From NCBI RefSeq assembly GCF_042432825.1, contig NZ_JBHLWN010000122.1:1-57438 (forward strand): a DNA stretch of 57,438 nt, in the 5' to 3' direction. This document shows positions 48,957 to 57,353 of the stretch, in pieces. The stretch's first letter is position 1; the number at the start of each line of letters is the position of its first letter. The notes under the pieces are model-generated. The model was not told the origin of the DNA and did not search any database. It worked only from the letters and a program-made list of their open reading frames with translations. A program made the position numbers and the translations under genes. Source of the DNA: Gordoniibacillus chartarius (GTDB taxonomy: Bacteria; Bacillota; Bacilli; Paenibacillales; NBRC-103111).

Positions 48957-49907
48957 GTGGATTATAAAACATTAAAAACGTTCCAAACGATCGTAAAATA
49001 CGGCAGCTTTGTCCGTGCGGCCAAAGAAATGAACTATGTGCAATCCACGGTTACCATGCAGATGCAAAAGCTTGAGTCCGATTTGGGCGTCGAGTTGATC
49101 GAGCGGGGGAACGGAAAGGAGATCCGGCTTACGGAGGCCGGAAGATTATTTCATGACCAAAGCTTGCAAATCGTAAAGAATATGGAGCAGCTGCAAACGA
49201 ATATGTCAAACTGGAAGTTAGGGGAAACGGGGCATCTTCGCATCGGGGTCACGGAACCAACCGCTAGTTATCGTTTACCTGGACTATTGAAGGAGTTTAT
49301 GGCCGAATATCCGAAAATTCGTATTTCCCTGGAAATTGCGAATACCCCGGCACTGAGCGAGCGAACGCTCAGAGGAGAGCTGGATTTTGCGCTTTGCTCG
49401 GCGCCGGATTTGGGGACGGAGCTTTATTTTGAACCTTTATTCAAGGAAGAGTTCGTGGCGCTGCTGCCTGAACATCATCCGCTGGCGCTGAAAGCGGTTC
49501 TCTCGCCGGAAGACTTGCGGCCATATCGTCTGCTCATCACATCGGCAACCTGCCCTTACCGCAGGAGGCTGGAGATGGTTATGCAGGAAACGGGGAACGT
49601 TGCTCTCGACACTATGGAGATAGGGAGTATGACGGCCTTAAAATTTTACGTCGAGAGCGGGTTAGGCATCGCACTGATCCCGAGGATTATCGCGGAAACA
49701 CAGTCTGGAGGAACGACGATACGATCCATAGAAAGAAGCCTTATCGACATGACATTCGGGATGGTTTGCAAAGCGTCGGCTTACCCGCTGCAATGGGCCG
49801 GTCAGAAGCTATATCAATATTTCACGATGCATCTGAGAGAACGAGGACAATCCGTTGAGAACCTCACTGATTTTATCGTTAATGTAACCAAAGGAGGTGA
49901 ATTGTGA
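48957..49907 (+). CDS. LysR-family transcriptional regulator
   Basis: A 316-aa LysR protein: HTH near residues 3-60 (TLKTFQTIVKYGSFVRAAKEMNYVQSTVTMQMQKLE) and a two-lobed effector domain starting GHLRIGVTEPTASYRLP. GTG at 48957 follows GGGGGGCGCAGG and gives the usual LysR N-terminus; the ATG at 48918 adds 13 atypical residues. The divergent SDR gene is the probable target. Its final codons overlap a strong Shine-Dalgarno sequence (49891-49898). Confidence 0.9.
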   Translation: MDYKTLKTFQTIVKYGSFVRAAKEMNYVQSTVTMQMQKLESDLGVELIERGNGKEIRLTEAGRLFHDQSLQIVKNMEQLQTNMSNWKLGETGHLRIGVTEPTASYRLPGLLKEFMAEYPKIRISLEIANTPALSERTLRGELDFALCSAPDLGTELYFEPLFKEEFVALLPEHHPLALKAVLSPEDLRPYRLLITSATCPYRRRLEMVMQETGNVALDTMEIGSMTALKFYVESGLGIALIPRIIAETQSGGTTIRSIERSLIDMTFGMVCKASAYPLQWAGQKLYQYFTMHLRERGQSVENLTDFIVNVTKGGEL

Positions 49908-49918
49908 CGGTTTGTCAT

Positions 49919-49947
49919 TTGACATTAGTTTGATATCAAACTATAAT
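49919..49947 (+). promoter_or_regulatory. marR promoter with operator filling the spacer
   Basis: TTGACA (49919-49924), exactly 17 bp, TATAAT (49942-49947). The perfect palindrome AGTTTGATATCAAACT (49927-49942) occupies the spacer, so a bound dimer would block RNA polymerase. The marR ATG is at 49954, 6 nt after the -10, which predicts a transcript with no leader or almost none. Confidence 0.88.
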
Positions 49948-49953
49948 ACGGGT

Positions 49954-50376
49954 ATGGAAAGCAGAGATATCATTTCATTAATTGCCAAGATTAGAGAGAA
50001 AGTGAACCGGTTTATTGTTGCCGAGATGGTGAAGTATGGGATCGAAGATGTCGGCACTTCCCACGGCGACATCCTCTATGCGTTATTCAAGAGCCACAGG
50101 CTCACGATGGCCGACGTTTCCAAGAGAATTAACAAGGATAAATCTACGGTTACGGCACTTGTCGACAAGCTGGTTCGGCTCGGATATGTGATCAAGGAAA
50201 GGGATAGAGAGGATACGAGGGTTGTATATGTTGCGTTAACCCGGAAGGGAATCGAGTTGAAGCCGGTCTTTGAATCGATATCCAAGGACATGTTGGACAT
50301 GTTTTACTCCAACATCTCTGATAAAGAAAAAGAAGACCTGCTTCACATTTTAAAAAAGATAGATAACAATTTATAA
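49954..50376 (+). CDS. MarR-family repressor of the efflux operon
   Basis: A 140-aa MarR protein with HTH MADVSKRINKDKSTVTALVDKLVRLGYV (about 52-80) and wing RDREDTRVVYVAL. No cysteines are visible, so ligand rather than thiol sensing is likely. The same palindrome occurs in its own promoter (49927) and before the next gene (50394), supporting autoregulation and control of the hydrolase-efflux genes. The ATG has no ribosome-binding site and lies at the expected transcription start. An in-frame GTG at 49897 lies upstream of the promoter and is unlikely. Confidence 0.88.
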   Translation: MESRDIISLIAKIREKVNRFIVAEMVKYGIEDVGTSHGDILYALFKSHRLTMADVSKRINKDKSTVTALVDKLVRLGYVIKERDREDTRVVYVALTRKGIELKPVFESISKDMLDMFYSNISDKEKEDLLHILKKIDNNL

Positions 50377-50393
50377 ATTTTTTTTGGGTAAAT

Positions 50394-50408
50394 AGTTTGA
50401 TATCAAAC
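50394..50408 (+). promoter_or_regulatory. Second MarR operator, before the hydrolase gene
   Basis: AGTTTGATATCAAAC repeats the operator at 49927 with 15 of 16 bases identical. No good promoter lies at the right place, so it may act as a roadblock to readthrough or mark a weak second promoter. Confidence 0.75.
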
Positions 50409-50428
50409 AAAATGAGGAGTAGATCACC

Positions 50429-51247
50429 GTGAGAGATTTCACGAAAGAATGGCCCGCTCATACGGAGAAGTACATTGGGGAGAACGATTTATTCTTGGAG
50501 ATTTTCGAAGGGGAAAGCCTGCCGGAAGTAACGGCAGAAAGGCCGCCGCTGCTCTTTATACACGGTGCCTTCGCAGGAAGCTGGATGTGGAGCAAATACA
50601 TTCCTCATTTTATTGGCGGCGGGTGGAAGTGCTACGTCATGAACTTGAGAAGTCATTACAAGAGCAGGGTACTGGATATGACGAAGATCACGTTCGAGGA
50701 TTATTTGGAGGATATCAAAGAGGTCATCGCGGAGTGCGGTGTTCCGCCGATCCTAATCGGATTCAGTATGGGCGGGATATTGAGCCAGAAGCTGGCCGAA
50801 ACCGCCGGGATCGCCGGTTTGGTGCTGATCGACTCCGTCATAAGCAGAGAAGTATTTGAAGCCGTACCTTACAAAGAGCTGGACCCGTTGACAACCGGTG
50901 CCGTAGTGCCGGCGCCCGCCCGTGAAGAGCATTCCAGCATAGATGAGACGGCGGAGGACATTGAATTTCAAAGGAAGTATTTGACCATGGAGGCATCCAA
51001 GGCATTTAACGCATTTGTTTTTTCAACCGAATCCATGGGAATATCGATAAATGCCGGTGCAATCACTTGCCCGTGCTTGGTGATTAAAGCAGTTAACGAC
51101 GACGATGACGACCGTCGGGGCAAGGTGACGGCGGAGCACCTCCGCGGGGATTATAAGGGGCTCTGGAATACTACTCATACAGGCGTTCTCGTAGGGCAGA
51201 GATATAAGGAAGCGGTGGACGCCATCCTGGAATGGTTGGGACGTTAA
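50429..51247 (+). CDS. Alpha/beta hydrolase
   Basis: A 272-aa alpha/beta hydrolase with LLFIHGAFAGSWMW (oxyanion HG) and nucleophile elbow GFSMGG with S113; the acid and histidine lie in the C-terminal third (NTTHTGVLVG). GTG at 50429 follows GAGGAG. Together with the MarR protein, an efflux pump and a quinone reductase it resembles quinone- or phenol-detoxification operons, in which a hydrolase accompanies reductases. The substrate is unknown. Confidence 0.88.
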   Translation: MRDFTKEWPAHTEKYIGENDLFLEIFEGESLPEVTAERPPLLFIHGAFAGSWMWSKYIPHFIGGGWKCYVMNLRSHYKSRVLDMTKITFEDYLEDIKEVIAECGVPPILIGFSMGGILSQKLAETAGIAGLVLIDSVISREVFEAVPYKELDPLTTGAVVPAPAREEHSSIDETAEDIEFQRKYLTMEASKAFNAFVFSTESMGISINAGAITCPCLVIKAVNDDDDDRRGKVTAEHLRGDYKGLWNTTHTGVLVGQRYKEAVDAILEWLGR

Positions 51248-51327
51248 GCAGACCATGGACATTTTTGAATAATCAGCATTCGTTTACATCAAGCTACGGT
51301 AAGAAAACCGTACACAGGAGGACGACC

Positions 51328-51969
51328 ATGAATCCAAGAATGCTGCTTGTCAATCTCTTGCTGATTCTGATCATTATCGCGGGTTTAGGAGCAGGTGTTT
51401 ACTATTACAATCAGAGCGTCAATTATATCAGCACGGATAACGCCAGGGTGGACGGCCAGCAGATTGCCATCTCGGCGGTTGCCTCCGGTCGGCTGACCGA
51501 CTGGAACGGCCAGCTCGGCAAAACGTTCGCGAGCGGAGAGCGGATCGGCAGCATTCTCCCGGCGGGAGCGACGGCGAAAGTGGATATGGATTTTCCTGCT
51601 GCCGGAACCATCGTACAGCAGTCCGTCGTGCCGAACTCGTTCGTCGCGGCGGGAAGCGTACTTGCCCGAGCTTACGACCTGAATAACCTGTGGATCACAG
51701 CGAACATCGACGAGAAGAGGTACAACGATATTAAGCCGGGACAGACTGTCGATGTATATGTCGATGCGTTTCCCGGCACGGTTCTCACCGGCCGGGTCGA
51801 TAAAATCGGTCAAGCTACCGCAGGGTCCTTCTCGCTGATGCCGACGTCGAATACGACGGCGAATTATACGAAGGTGGCTCAGGTGCTGCCCGTCACGATC
51901 GTGTTAGACGGATATAAAGGGGTAGCTTTAGGTCAGGGAATGAGCGCCACTGTCCGCATCCATATCTAG
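51328..51969 (+). CDS. EmrA/HlyD-like membrane fusion protein
   Basis: A 213-aa adaptor with one N-terminal membrane helix (LLLILIIIAGLGAGVYYY) and a lipoyl-like barrel-sandwich core (TDNARVDGQQIAISAVASGRL; FPAAGTIVQQSVVPNSFVAAG), then a beta-barrel (LWITANIDEKRYNDIKPGQTVDV). It is about half the size of Gram-negative EmrA because it lacks the long coiled-coil hairpin that would reach an outer-membrane channel, as expected in a Gram-positive cell. CAGGAGG precedes the ATG. It pairs with the pump encoded 11 bp downstream. Confidence 0.9.
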   Translation: MNPRMLLVNLLLILIIIAGLGAGVYYYNQSVNYISTDNARVDGQQIAISAVASGRLTDWNGQLGKTFASGERIGSILPAGATAKVDMDFPAAGTIVQQSVVPNSFVAAGSVLARAYDLNNLWITANIDEKRYNDIKPGQTVDVYVDAFPGTVLTGRVDKIGQATAGSFSLMPTSNTTANYTKVAQVLPVTIVLDGYKGVALGQGMSATVRIHI

Positions 51970-51980
51970 GGGGTGCTCGG

Positions 51981-53564
51981 GTGGAACAAATCCATGTAGG
52001 CCGCACGCTGGCCGTATTGCTGCTCGGAGCCTTCATCTCGATCTTGAATCAAACCTTGATCAACATCGCTCTGCCGCATCTTATGTCGGACTTTAATATG
52101 TCGGCGACAACGGCCCAATGGCTGTCCACCGCTTATATGCTCGTCAATGGCGTGCTGATTCCGATTACGGCTTATTTGATCGCCACATACCGCACGCGCA
52201 CCTTATTCTTAGCGGCCATGGTGTTCTTTACTGCAGGCTCCGTCGTATGCGCAATCTCCACCGGATTTACGGTGATGCTGATCGGACGCATTATGCAGGC
52301 GGTCGGTACCGGGATTTTGATGCCGCTGGTGATGAATGTGTTTCTGACGATCTTCCCTCCCGAGCGGCGGGGGGCGGCAATGGGGATGATGGGCATCGCC
52401 ATGATCTTCGCGCCCGCGGTAGGTCCGACATTAGCCGGGTGGATTGTCCAAAATTATTCCTGGCACATTTTGTTTATTATGATGATCCCGCTGGGGATTA
52501 TCGATATTGTGCTCGCCGTCAAATGGCTCCGAAATGTCGGTCAGCAAACGTTCCCTAAGTTTGATACATGGGGTGCGGTGACGTCGACCCTCGGCTTCGG
52601 CGGACTGCTCTACGGCTTCAGCGAGGCGGGGACCTACGGCTGGGGTAGTATCCAGGTGGTCGCCTTTCTGATATTGGGCGGCATCTTTATCGGCCTCTTC
52701 GTCTGGCGCGAGCTGACGGCCGATGAGCCGCTGCTTGAGCTGCGCGTCTTCAAGTACAATATTTTCACGCTAACGACGATAATCGGCTCCGCCATTAACT
52801 TGACGCTGTTCGGCGGGATGATTCTGCTCCCGATCTATCTGCAGAATATCCGGGGCTTTACGCCGCTGCAGGCCGGACTTCTGATGCTGCCGGGCGCGCT
52901 GCTGATGGGGGTCATGTCGCCGATATCCGGCGCGCTGTTCGACCGGATCGGAGCGAGACCGCTTGCGATCATCGGGCTGATCATTACCTCTATAACCACT
53001 TGGGAGTTCAGCCGCTTGACCTCAGATACAACGTATTCGCATATCCTGCTGCTCTATACCGTTCGCAGCTTCGGGATGTCGTTCATGATGATGACCGTCC
53101 AGACCGCCGGCTTGAATCAGGTGCCGCTTCAGCTCGGCTCCCATGCCACGGCGATGTCCAATACGATGCGGCAGATCGCAGGGTCGATCGGGACGGCTTT
53201 GCTGATCACCGTAATGACGACAAGAACGACGATTCATATGGGCGACTATGCGAACATGATCTCGGCTGCGAATCCGCAAATCGTTTCCTCGTTTCAGGAG
53301 CTGGCGGGAACGCTCGCCGGTGCGGCGGGGCTGCCCGCACAGGCCGGTCAAACGCTTGCACTGCAAGCTGTGTACGGGGTAGCGATGAAGGAGTCCACGA
53401 TCAAAGGGATCAACGATGCGTTTCTGGTGGCGACATTGTTTGCGCTCATTGGGCTGGTGTTGTCCTTCTTTATCGGCAGAGTCAAAAGAGACAAGGTGGA
53501 AGTGCTGCAGAAGCCTCCGGCGCATAACGAGGAGCCGATCCTGCTGGAGCCGGCCAACACGTAA
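51981..53564 (+). CDS. DHA2-family 14-TM multidrug efflux pump (EmrB/QacA-like)
   Basis: A 527-aa major-facilitator antiporter with 14 predicted helices. Motif C-like GPTLAGWIVQNYSWHILF and the N-terminal motif LNQTLINIALPHLMSDF are typical, and SHATAMSNTMRQIAGSIGTALL marks the DHA2 group. It exports drugs against H+. The GTG start lies 11 bp after the adaptor gene, preceded by GGGGGTG. The C-terminal tail is hydrophilic and acidic. Confidence 0.92.
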   Translation: MEQIHVGRTLAVLLLGAFISILNQTLINIALPHLMSDFNMSATTAQWLSTAYMLVNGVLIPITAYLIATYRTRTLFLAAMVFFTAGSVVCAISTGFTVMLIGRIMQAVGTGILMPLVMNVFLTIFPPERRGAAMGMMGIAMIFAPAVGPTLAGWIVQNYSWHILFIMMIPLGIIDIVLAVKWLRNVGQQTFPKFDTWGAVTSTLGFGGLLYGFSEAGTYGWGSIQVVAFLILGGIFIGLFVWRELTADEPLLELRVFKYNIFTLTTIIGSAINLTLFGGMILLPIYLQNIRGFTPLQAGLLMLPGALLMGVMSPISGALFDRIGARPLAIIGLIITSITTWEFSRLTSDTTYSHILLLYTVRSFGMSFMMMTVQTAGLNQVPLQLGSHATAMSNTMRQIAGSIGTALLITVMTTRTTIHMGDYANMISAANPQIVSSFQELAGTLAGAAGLPAQAGQTLALQAVYGVAMKESTIKGINDAFLVATLFALIGLVLSFFIGRVKRDKVEVLQKPPAHNEEPILLEPANT

Positions 53565-53578
53565 GGAGAGAGACCGAC

Positions 53579-54124
53579 ATGAAGATTTATGTGGTGTACG
53601 ACAGCGAGGGCGGACATACCGAGGCGCTCGCCCGGTCCATCGCCGAAGGAGCGAAGCAGGTCGAGCGGGCGGAGGTTTGGCTGCATCATGTCAGGGATGC
53701 CGACATTTACGAGCTGGCGCAGATGGATGCGATCATCTGGGGGTGCCCGGGTCACTTCGGCACGATCAGCGCCGGGCTGAAAGCGTGGATCGACCGCCTC
53801 GGGTATCTGTGGGCCAAGGGGAAGCTTGTCGGGAAGGTCGGCGCGGTGTTCTGTACGACGGCTACGGTCCATGGCGGCATTGAAGCGACCATGCTGAATT
53901 TGATAACGCCGATGTTTCATCACGGCATGATCGTGGTCGGTCTGCCGGGCAACATTCCGGAGAACGCGCTGTACGGCTCGTATTACGGGGTCGGCGTCAC
54001 CTGCCCGGTGGAGCCGTCTCCGGATGATCCTCCGAATTTGCCGACAGAGAACGATCTGGCGCTTGGCCGTGCGCTCGGACATCGGGTGGCGGAAATCACC
54101 AAGAAGTTGACGGCAAACAGCTAG
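53579..54124 (+). CDS. WrbA-like flavodoxin-fold NAD(P)H:quinone oxidoreductase
   Basis: A 181-aa flavodoxin-fold protein: the phosphate loop is YVVYDSEGGHTEALA, then GCPGHFGTISAGLKAWIDR, and CTTATVHGGIEATMLNLITPMFHHGMIVVG near 92-121, as in WrbA enzymes that reduce quinones by two electrons. It follows the pump by 14 bp with AAGGAGAGA before the ATG. It supports the view that the operon detoxifies quinones or related electrophiles. Confidence 0.88.
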   Translation: MKIYVVYDSEGGHTEALARSIAEGAKQVERAEVWLHHVRDADIYELAQMDAIIWGCPGHFGTISAGLKAWIDRLGYLWAKGKLVGKVGAVFCTTATVHGGIEATMLNLITPMFHHGMIVVGLPGNIPENALYGSYYGVGVTCPVEPSPDDPPNLPTENDLALGRALGHRVAEITKKLTANS

Positions 54125-54141
54125 GGATCGGAGGAATCGGA

Positions 54142-54684
54142 ATGCTGTACGGTATTGCTGTTATCGTGATTGCGGCCCTAGTCGGATTGATCGTGCTCAA
54201 CCTGAGAGGCGGCAAGCCGGCGAAAGGTCCGGCGGCACGCACAACCCCCGAGCCGGTTAAGCCGGAGCCAGGTAGGGGGCTGAAGCCGGAGAAACCGTCC
54301 GCGGGAGAAGCGAGGCAAGACGCTGCGGCCAAGAGCGCCGAGCCGGAACCCGCAGCCGCCGTGGAGCGGAATGTCCCGAAGGAGCCGGACCGGCCTGCGG
54401 AGGTTGTACATGCAGCCGGTGCTCCCGCGGCGGCGGCCAAGCTGACGGGCCGCCGCCTGGAGGCGGAGGAAGCGCCGCTGCCCCCGCGCTCCCGCAGGTC
54501 CGGCACCACCTCGCTCAATTGGGAGCAGAGCGATGAAGAGTACCGCAAGGCACTGCGCGGCTTTGCCGGCACCCCCGCCGCCGCTTCGCGGACGGCGGAC
54601 GAGGGGGGAGCGGCAGCGGAGCCGCCTTCGGGCGTAGATGATGCCTATCGGGAAGGACTGCGTTCCTTAAGAAGACCCGAGTAG
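54142..54684 (+). CDS. Membrane-anchored low-complexity protein with SDEEYR motif
   Basis: 180 aa. One N-terminal membrane helix (LYGIAVIVIAALVGLIVL) precedes a long Pro/Ala/Glu-rich disordered region (about 25-120), then SDEEYRKALRGF (130-141) and a weaker second copy DDAYREGLRSL (166-176). I do not recognise the family. GATCGGAGG lies before the ATG. It lies 17 bp after the quinone reductase gene and 25 bp before a 57-aa gene with the same motif, so the motif probably matters to the operon. Confidence 0.65.
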   Translation: MLYGIAVIVIAALVGLIVLNLRGGKPAKGPAARTTPEPVKPEPGRGLKPEKPSAGEARQDAAAKSAEPEPAAAVERNVPKEPDRPAEVVHAAGAPAAAAKLTGRRLEAEEAPLPPRSRRSGTTSLNWEQSDEEYRKALRGFAGTPAAASRTADEGGAAAEPPSGVDDAYREGLRSLRRPE

Positions 54685-54709
54685 ATAACGGGAGAAGGGA
54701 GAGGTGCTT

Positions 54710-54883
54710 ATGCCGGATTTCTTTGCGAGCCAAGATGAAGCAAGCTATATGAGCGACGATGAGTACCGCCGGGCGCTCCGGCATTTTGCCGGGACTAACG
54801 CCGATGAGGCCGACAATGACATAGCCGCGGGAGCGGAGCTGAATGGAGTGCGGTCGGAAGCGCAGCAGCCGGGTGAAAGATAA
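54710..54883 (+). CDS. Small protein (57 aa) sharing the SDEEYR motif
   Basis: A short acidic protein (MPDFFASQDEASYMSDDEYR at the start). SDDEYRRALRHFAGT (15-29) is almost the same as SDEEYRKALRGFAGT of the preceding gene. GGAGAAGGGAGAGG lies before the ATG, giving a strong ribosome-binding site, and a terminator follows. No membrane segment is visible. Function is unknown; an interaction partner or regulator of the pump is one possibility. Confidence 0.65.
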   Translation: MPDFFASQDEASYMSDDEYRRALRHFAGTNADEADNDIAAGAELNGVRSEAQQPGER

Positions 54884-54911
54884 ATTCGTTTCATAGATGG
54901 ACAAGACGACG

Positions 54912-54945
54912 CCACCCGGCTGCTCATGCGGTCGGGTGGATGTTT
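54912..54945 (+). terminator. Terminator of the efflux operon
   Basis: CCACCCG (54912-54918) and CGGGTGG (54933-54939), then ATGTTTTG. The remaining gap to 55147 shows no gene. Confidence 0.75.
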
Positions 54946-55147
54946 TGTTGCGGTCGATGGAACGTCGCTTTTTTACTTATCCGAGCCAACACATCGCGTC
55001 AACAGCACCTGAACACTAGCATCCTTCCTCCATCCGAACCAGCATGACTGCATGGCAATCCTGGACACTCCCCCAGTACCCAAACGGATACATTCCGGTA
55101 TACAATAGAGAAAAACTTGGTCAGGAAGCGCGGTCAGGAGGACCAAC

Positions 55148-55624
55148 ATGATAACTTGGCCTGAAGAAGTGATCGGATTTTTACGGCGGCCTGTGCCGAT
55201 TTTTCTACATGTGGCGGCGGCACGAATAGGGAAAGTACCGTTTACCTGCAGAGGGTATGGGTTCGCAGCGGAGCCGGAGTCGGGGCGGTTGGGGGTGTAT
55301 GTCCTCAAGAGCCAGTGGCTGCGGCTGAACGCTTATATGGAGGGCGGCAGGGAGACGGCGGTGCTGCTTACTTCAGGGGTGGACAACGAGTCGTATCAGT
55401 TTAAGGGCACTTTGCAGGCTAGCCGTGCTCTTAACCGGGAGGATGCCAGAACCATCGAGGAGCAGCGGAAACGGGTCTACCAGTACGCGCCGCATCTCCT
55501 GCCGGTCTTGCACGTTTCCCCGTCCGGCTGTCTCGCGATCGAATTGCGGATAAGGGCGATTTATTCGCAAACTCCGGAGCCGGAGGCGGGAAGTCTGATT
55601 GCGGGAGAGGGGGCTGAAGCTTGA
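55148..55624 (+). CDS. Short split-barrel-like protein
   Basis: A 158-aa protein whose body resembles a pyridoxamine 5'-phosphate oxidase-type split barrel (LGVYVLKSQWLRLNAYMEGG; AVLLTSGVDNESYQFKGTL), with weak similarity. The stop overlaps the TTG start of the next gene, which has a fuller version of the same fold. GGTCAGGAGGACC precedes the ATG. The two may form a heterodimer, since split barrels act as dimers with flavin at the interface. Function is unknown. Confidence 0.65.
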   Translation: MITWPEEVIGFLRRPVPIFLHVAAARIGKVPFTCRGYGFAAEPESGRLGVYVLKSQWLRLNAYMEGGRETAVLLTSGVDNESYQFKGTLQASRALNREDARTIEEQRKRVYQYAPHLLPVLHVSPSGCLAIELRIRAIYSQTPEPEAGSLIAGEGAEA

Positions 55625-56817
55625 TTACGCCTGAGCTGCTTACTCTATTCGAAGGGGCGTATCCGTCATGTCTGGTTACGTGTTCGGCGGACGGGATCCC
55701 GAACATGTCGAACCTCACCCGGGTTTGGGCGGAAGGGGCCGATCATGTGATGGTGGCGAACCAACTGCTCAATAAGACATATCGGAATATTACGGAGCAC
55801 CCCCTGGCCCTGCTGAAAATGACCAACCCCCGCGACTTTGTCCACTGGGAGCTGTCGGTACGGTTTATCCGGTCCGAAAGCGAAGGAGAACGCTATGACC
55901 GAATTCTCCAGGATCTGAGGGCCGTCTCGTGGATGGCCGGGGTTCCGCTGTCCGCCGGCCTGCGCTCGGTTCTTATATTCGAGGTGCTGTCGGTTCGGCC
56001 TTGCGTGGAAGAGGCGCTTCATCTGAATCCTCCTCAGGAAGCATATGGCGATCTATTGAAGGTGCTGGCGGAGGTCCATACCTGGTCAAGGTTATCTTAC
56101 TGGGTTCCGCAAGACGCGGACGAAGAGGTATCGCTGCAAGCATCCCGAGGGGTGACCGGAGCGGGAGTCGAGCCTTCGGCTTTCGAGGCCATGAAGCGGC
56201 TCGCGCTGCTGGTCCGAAGCGAAGGCCGACTCGTCCGGCTGCGCAACATTCGGTCCCAGCTGCGTTATCTCCATTCCATTCGAACGGCTTCACCCGAACA
56301 AGGGGCGCCTTCTCCTTCCGTGCCTGTGACGGGAGCGACGCCATCCAGCTACCTGGCCTTTCCGATCGAAGCGTCCGGGCAGGTCATCGGTATCGTCTGC
56401 TGTGAAGATACGGGCGGCCAAGCGGAAGCGTTCAGCGGGATCGAGGACGGCTATGTCGAGCTGCTGGCCGGCAAGCTCGGCGAAGCGCTGCTGGCCGTAT
56501 CCACTATTCCGGAAGCGGAGCGCGAAGCGATGCTCCGGCAGGCGGCGGACCGGGCCAGGCTGCAGTGGGCCAAGGCGAAGGACCCGTTTCATACGATGCT
56601 GAGTGCGAGGGAACGGCAGGTAGCGGAGCAGGTCGCCCGAGGACTGACGAATACGGAGATTGCCAAACGGCTTTTCATTAGTCCGAGAACGGTAACCACG
56701 CATCTGGAGCGGATTTACCAGAAGCTGCAGGTGACCTCCCGGGCGGCGCTGACCCGGTATGTGACCGAGCATGAGCTGCTCGCGGAACAGGAGGAGAGGA
56801 CTCCTAAAAATACGTAA
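55621..56817 (+). CDS. Split-barrel / GAF / LuxR-type HTH fusion regulator
   Basis: 398 aa in three parts: a pyridoxamine-oxidase-like split barrel (about 1-120: PSCLVTCSADGIPNMSNL and HVMVANQLLNKTYRNITEHPLALL), a GAF domain (about 140-300: ending PSSYLAFPIEASGQVIGIVCCEDTGG), and a LuxR HTH (about 325-385: LSARERQVAEQVARGLTNTEIAKRL then FISPRTVTTHLERIYQKL). A flavin- or cofactor-binding barrel as sensor on a LuxR regulator is unusual. The TTG at 55621 overlaps the previous gene. It could sense redox state, flavin or a small ligand and control an unknown regulon. Confidence 0.8.
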   Translation: MITPELLTLFEGAYPSCLVTCSADGIPNMSNLTRVWAEGADHVMVANQLLNKTYRNITEHPLALLKMTNPRDFVHWELSVRFIRSESEGERYDRILQDLRAVSWMAGVPLSAGLRSVLIFEVLSVRPCVEEALHLNPPQEAYGDLLKVLAEVHTWSRLSYWVPQDADEEVSLQASRGVTGAGVEPSAFEAMKRLALLVRSEGRLVRLRNIRSQLRYLHSIRTASPEQGAPSPSVPVTGATPSSYLAFPIEASGQVIGIVCCEDTGGQAEAFSGIEDGYVELLAGKLGEALLAVSTIPEAEREAMLRQAADRARLQWAKAKDPFHTMLSARERQVAEQVARGLTNTEIAKRLFISPRTVTTHLERIYQKLQVTSRAALTRYVTEHELLAEQEERTPKNT

Positions 56818-56897
56818 TTTCACCGATATGGGCGAGACCGGGAAACCGCTATGATGAGAACAGTCTTACTCACTCTCAGTAAAGGCGGTGTCAAGGA

Positions 56898-57353
56898 ATG
56901 GTATGGCTCGTTATCATTCATGTATTATCGGCGGTGCTAGGGCTGGGCCCGGCGTTTGCGTTCCCCTGGATGTTAAGGGCGGTTTCCACGGTTAACGACA
57001 TGTCCCGTAATTTGCAGCAGGTTGCGTATTTGGAGAAGTTTCCGAAAGTGTTTGGCTCGCTTGCGGTGCTCTCGGGGCTGGCGCTCTTCTGGCTCGGGTC
57101 CTATGGGCCGTTCATGCAGCTCTGGCTGGCCGGGACGCTCGCGGTGTTTATAGTTACCGAGGTGCTTGTGATTGGGTTTCTCAATCCGGCGGCGAACCGC
57201 TTGATGAAGCGGATTGCCGAATCCCCGTTGTCTCCCGAAGCTGCTCCTACGGGCGATTTGGCCGGGCTTTACACGCGTGTTCGAAGCTTGCATATATGGT
57301 CGGGAGTTCTTGGGCTGATCATTTTTGTACTGATGATTGCAAAGCCGCATTAA
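56898..57353 (+). CDS. DUF2269 integral membrane protein
   Basis: A 151-aa protein with four membrane helices: LVIIHVLSAVLGLGPAFAFPWML, VFGSLAVLSGLALFWLGS, LWLAGTLAVFIVTEVLVIGFL and SLHIWSGVLGLIIFVLMI. The spaced histidine and glycines (IHVLSAVLGLGPAF) match the DUF2269 family of unknown function. AAAGGCGG and GGA lie before the ATG. It follows the fusion regulator by 80 bp and is a possible target, though it may be independent. Confidence 0.82.
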   Translation: MVWLVIIHVLSAVLGLGPAFAFPWMLRAVSTVNDMSRNLQQVAYLEKFPKVFGSLAVLSGLALFWLGSYGPFMQLWLAGTLAVFIVTEVLVIGFLNPAANRLMKRIAESPLSPEAAPTGDLAGLYTRVRSLHIWSGVLGLIIFVLMIAKPH

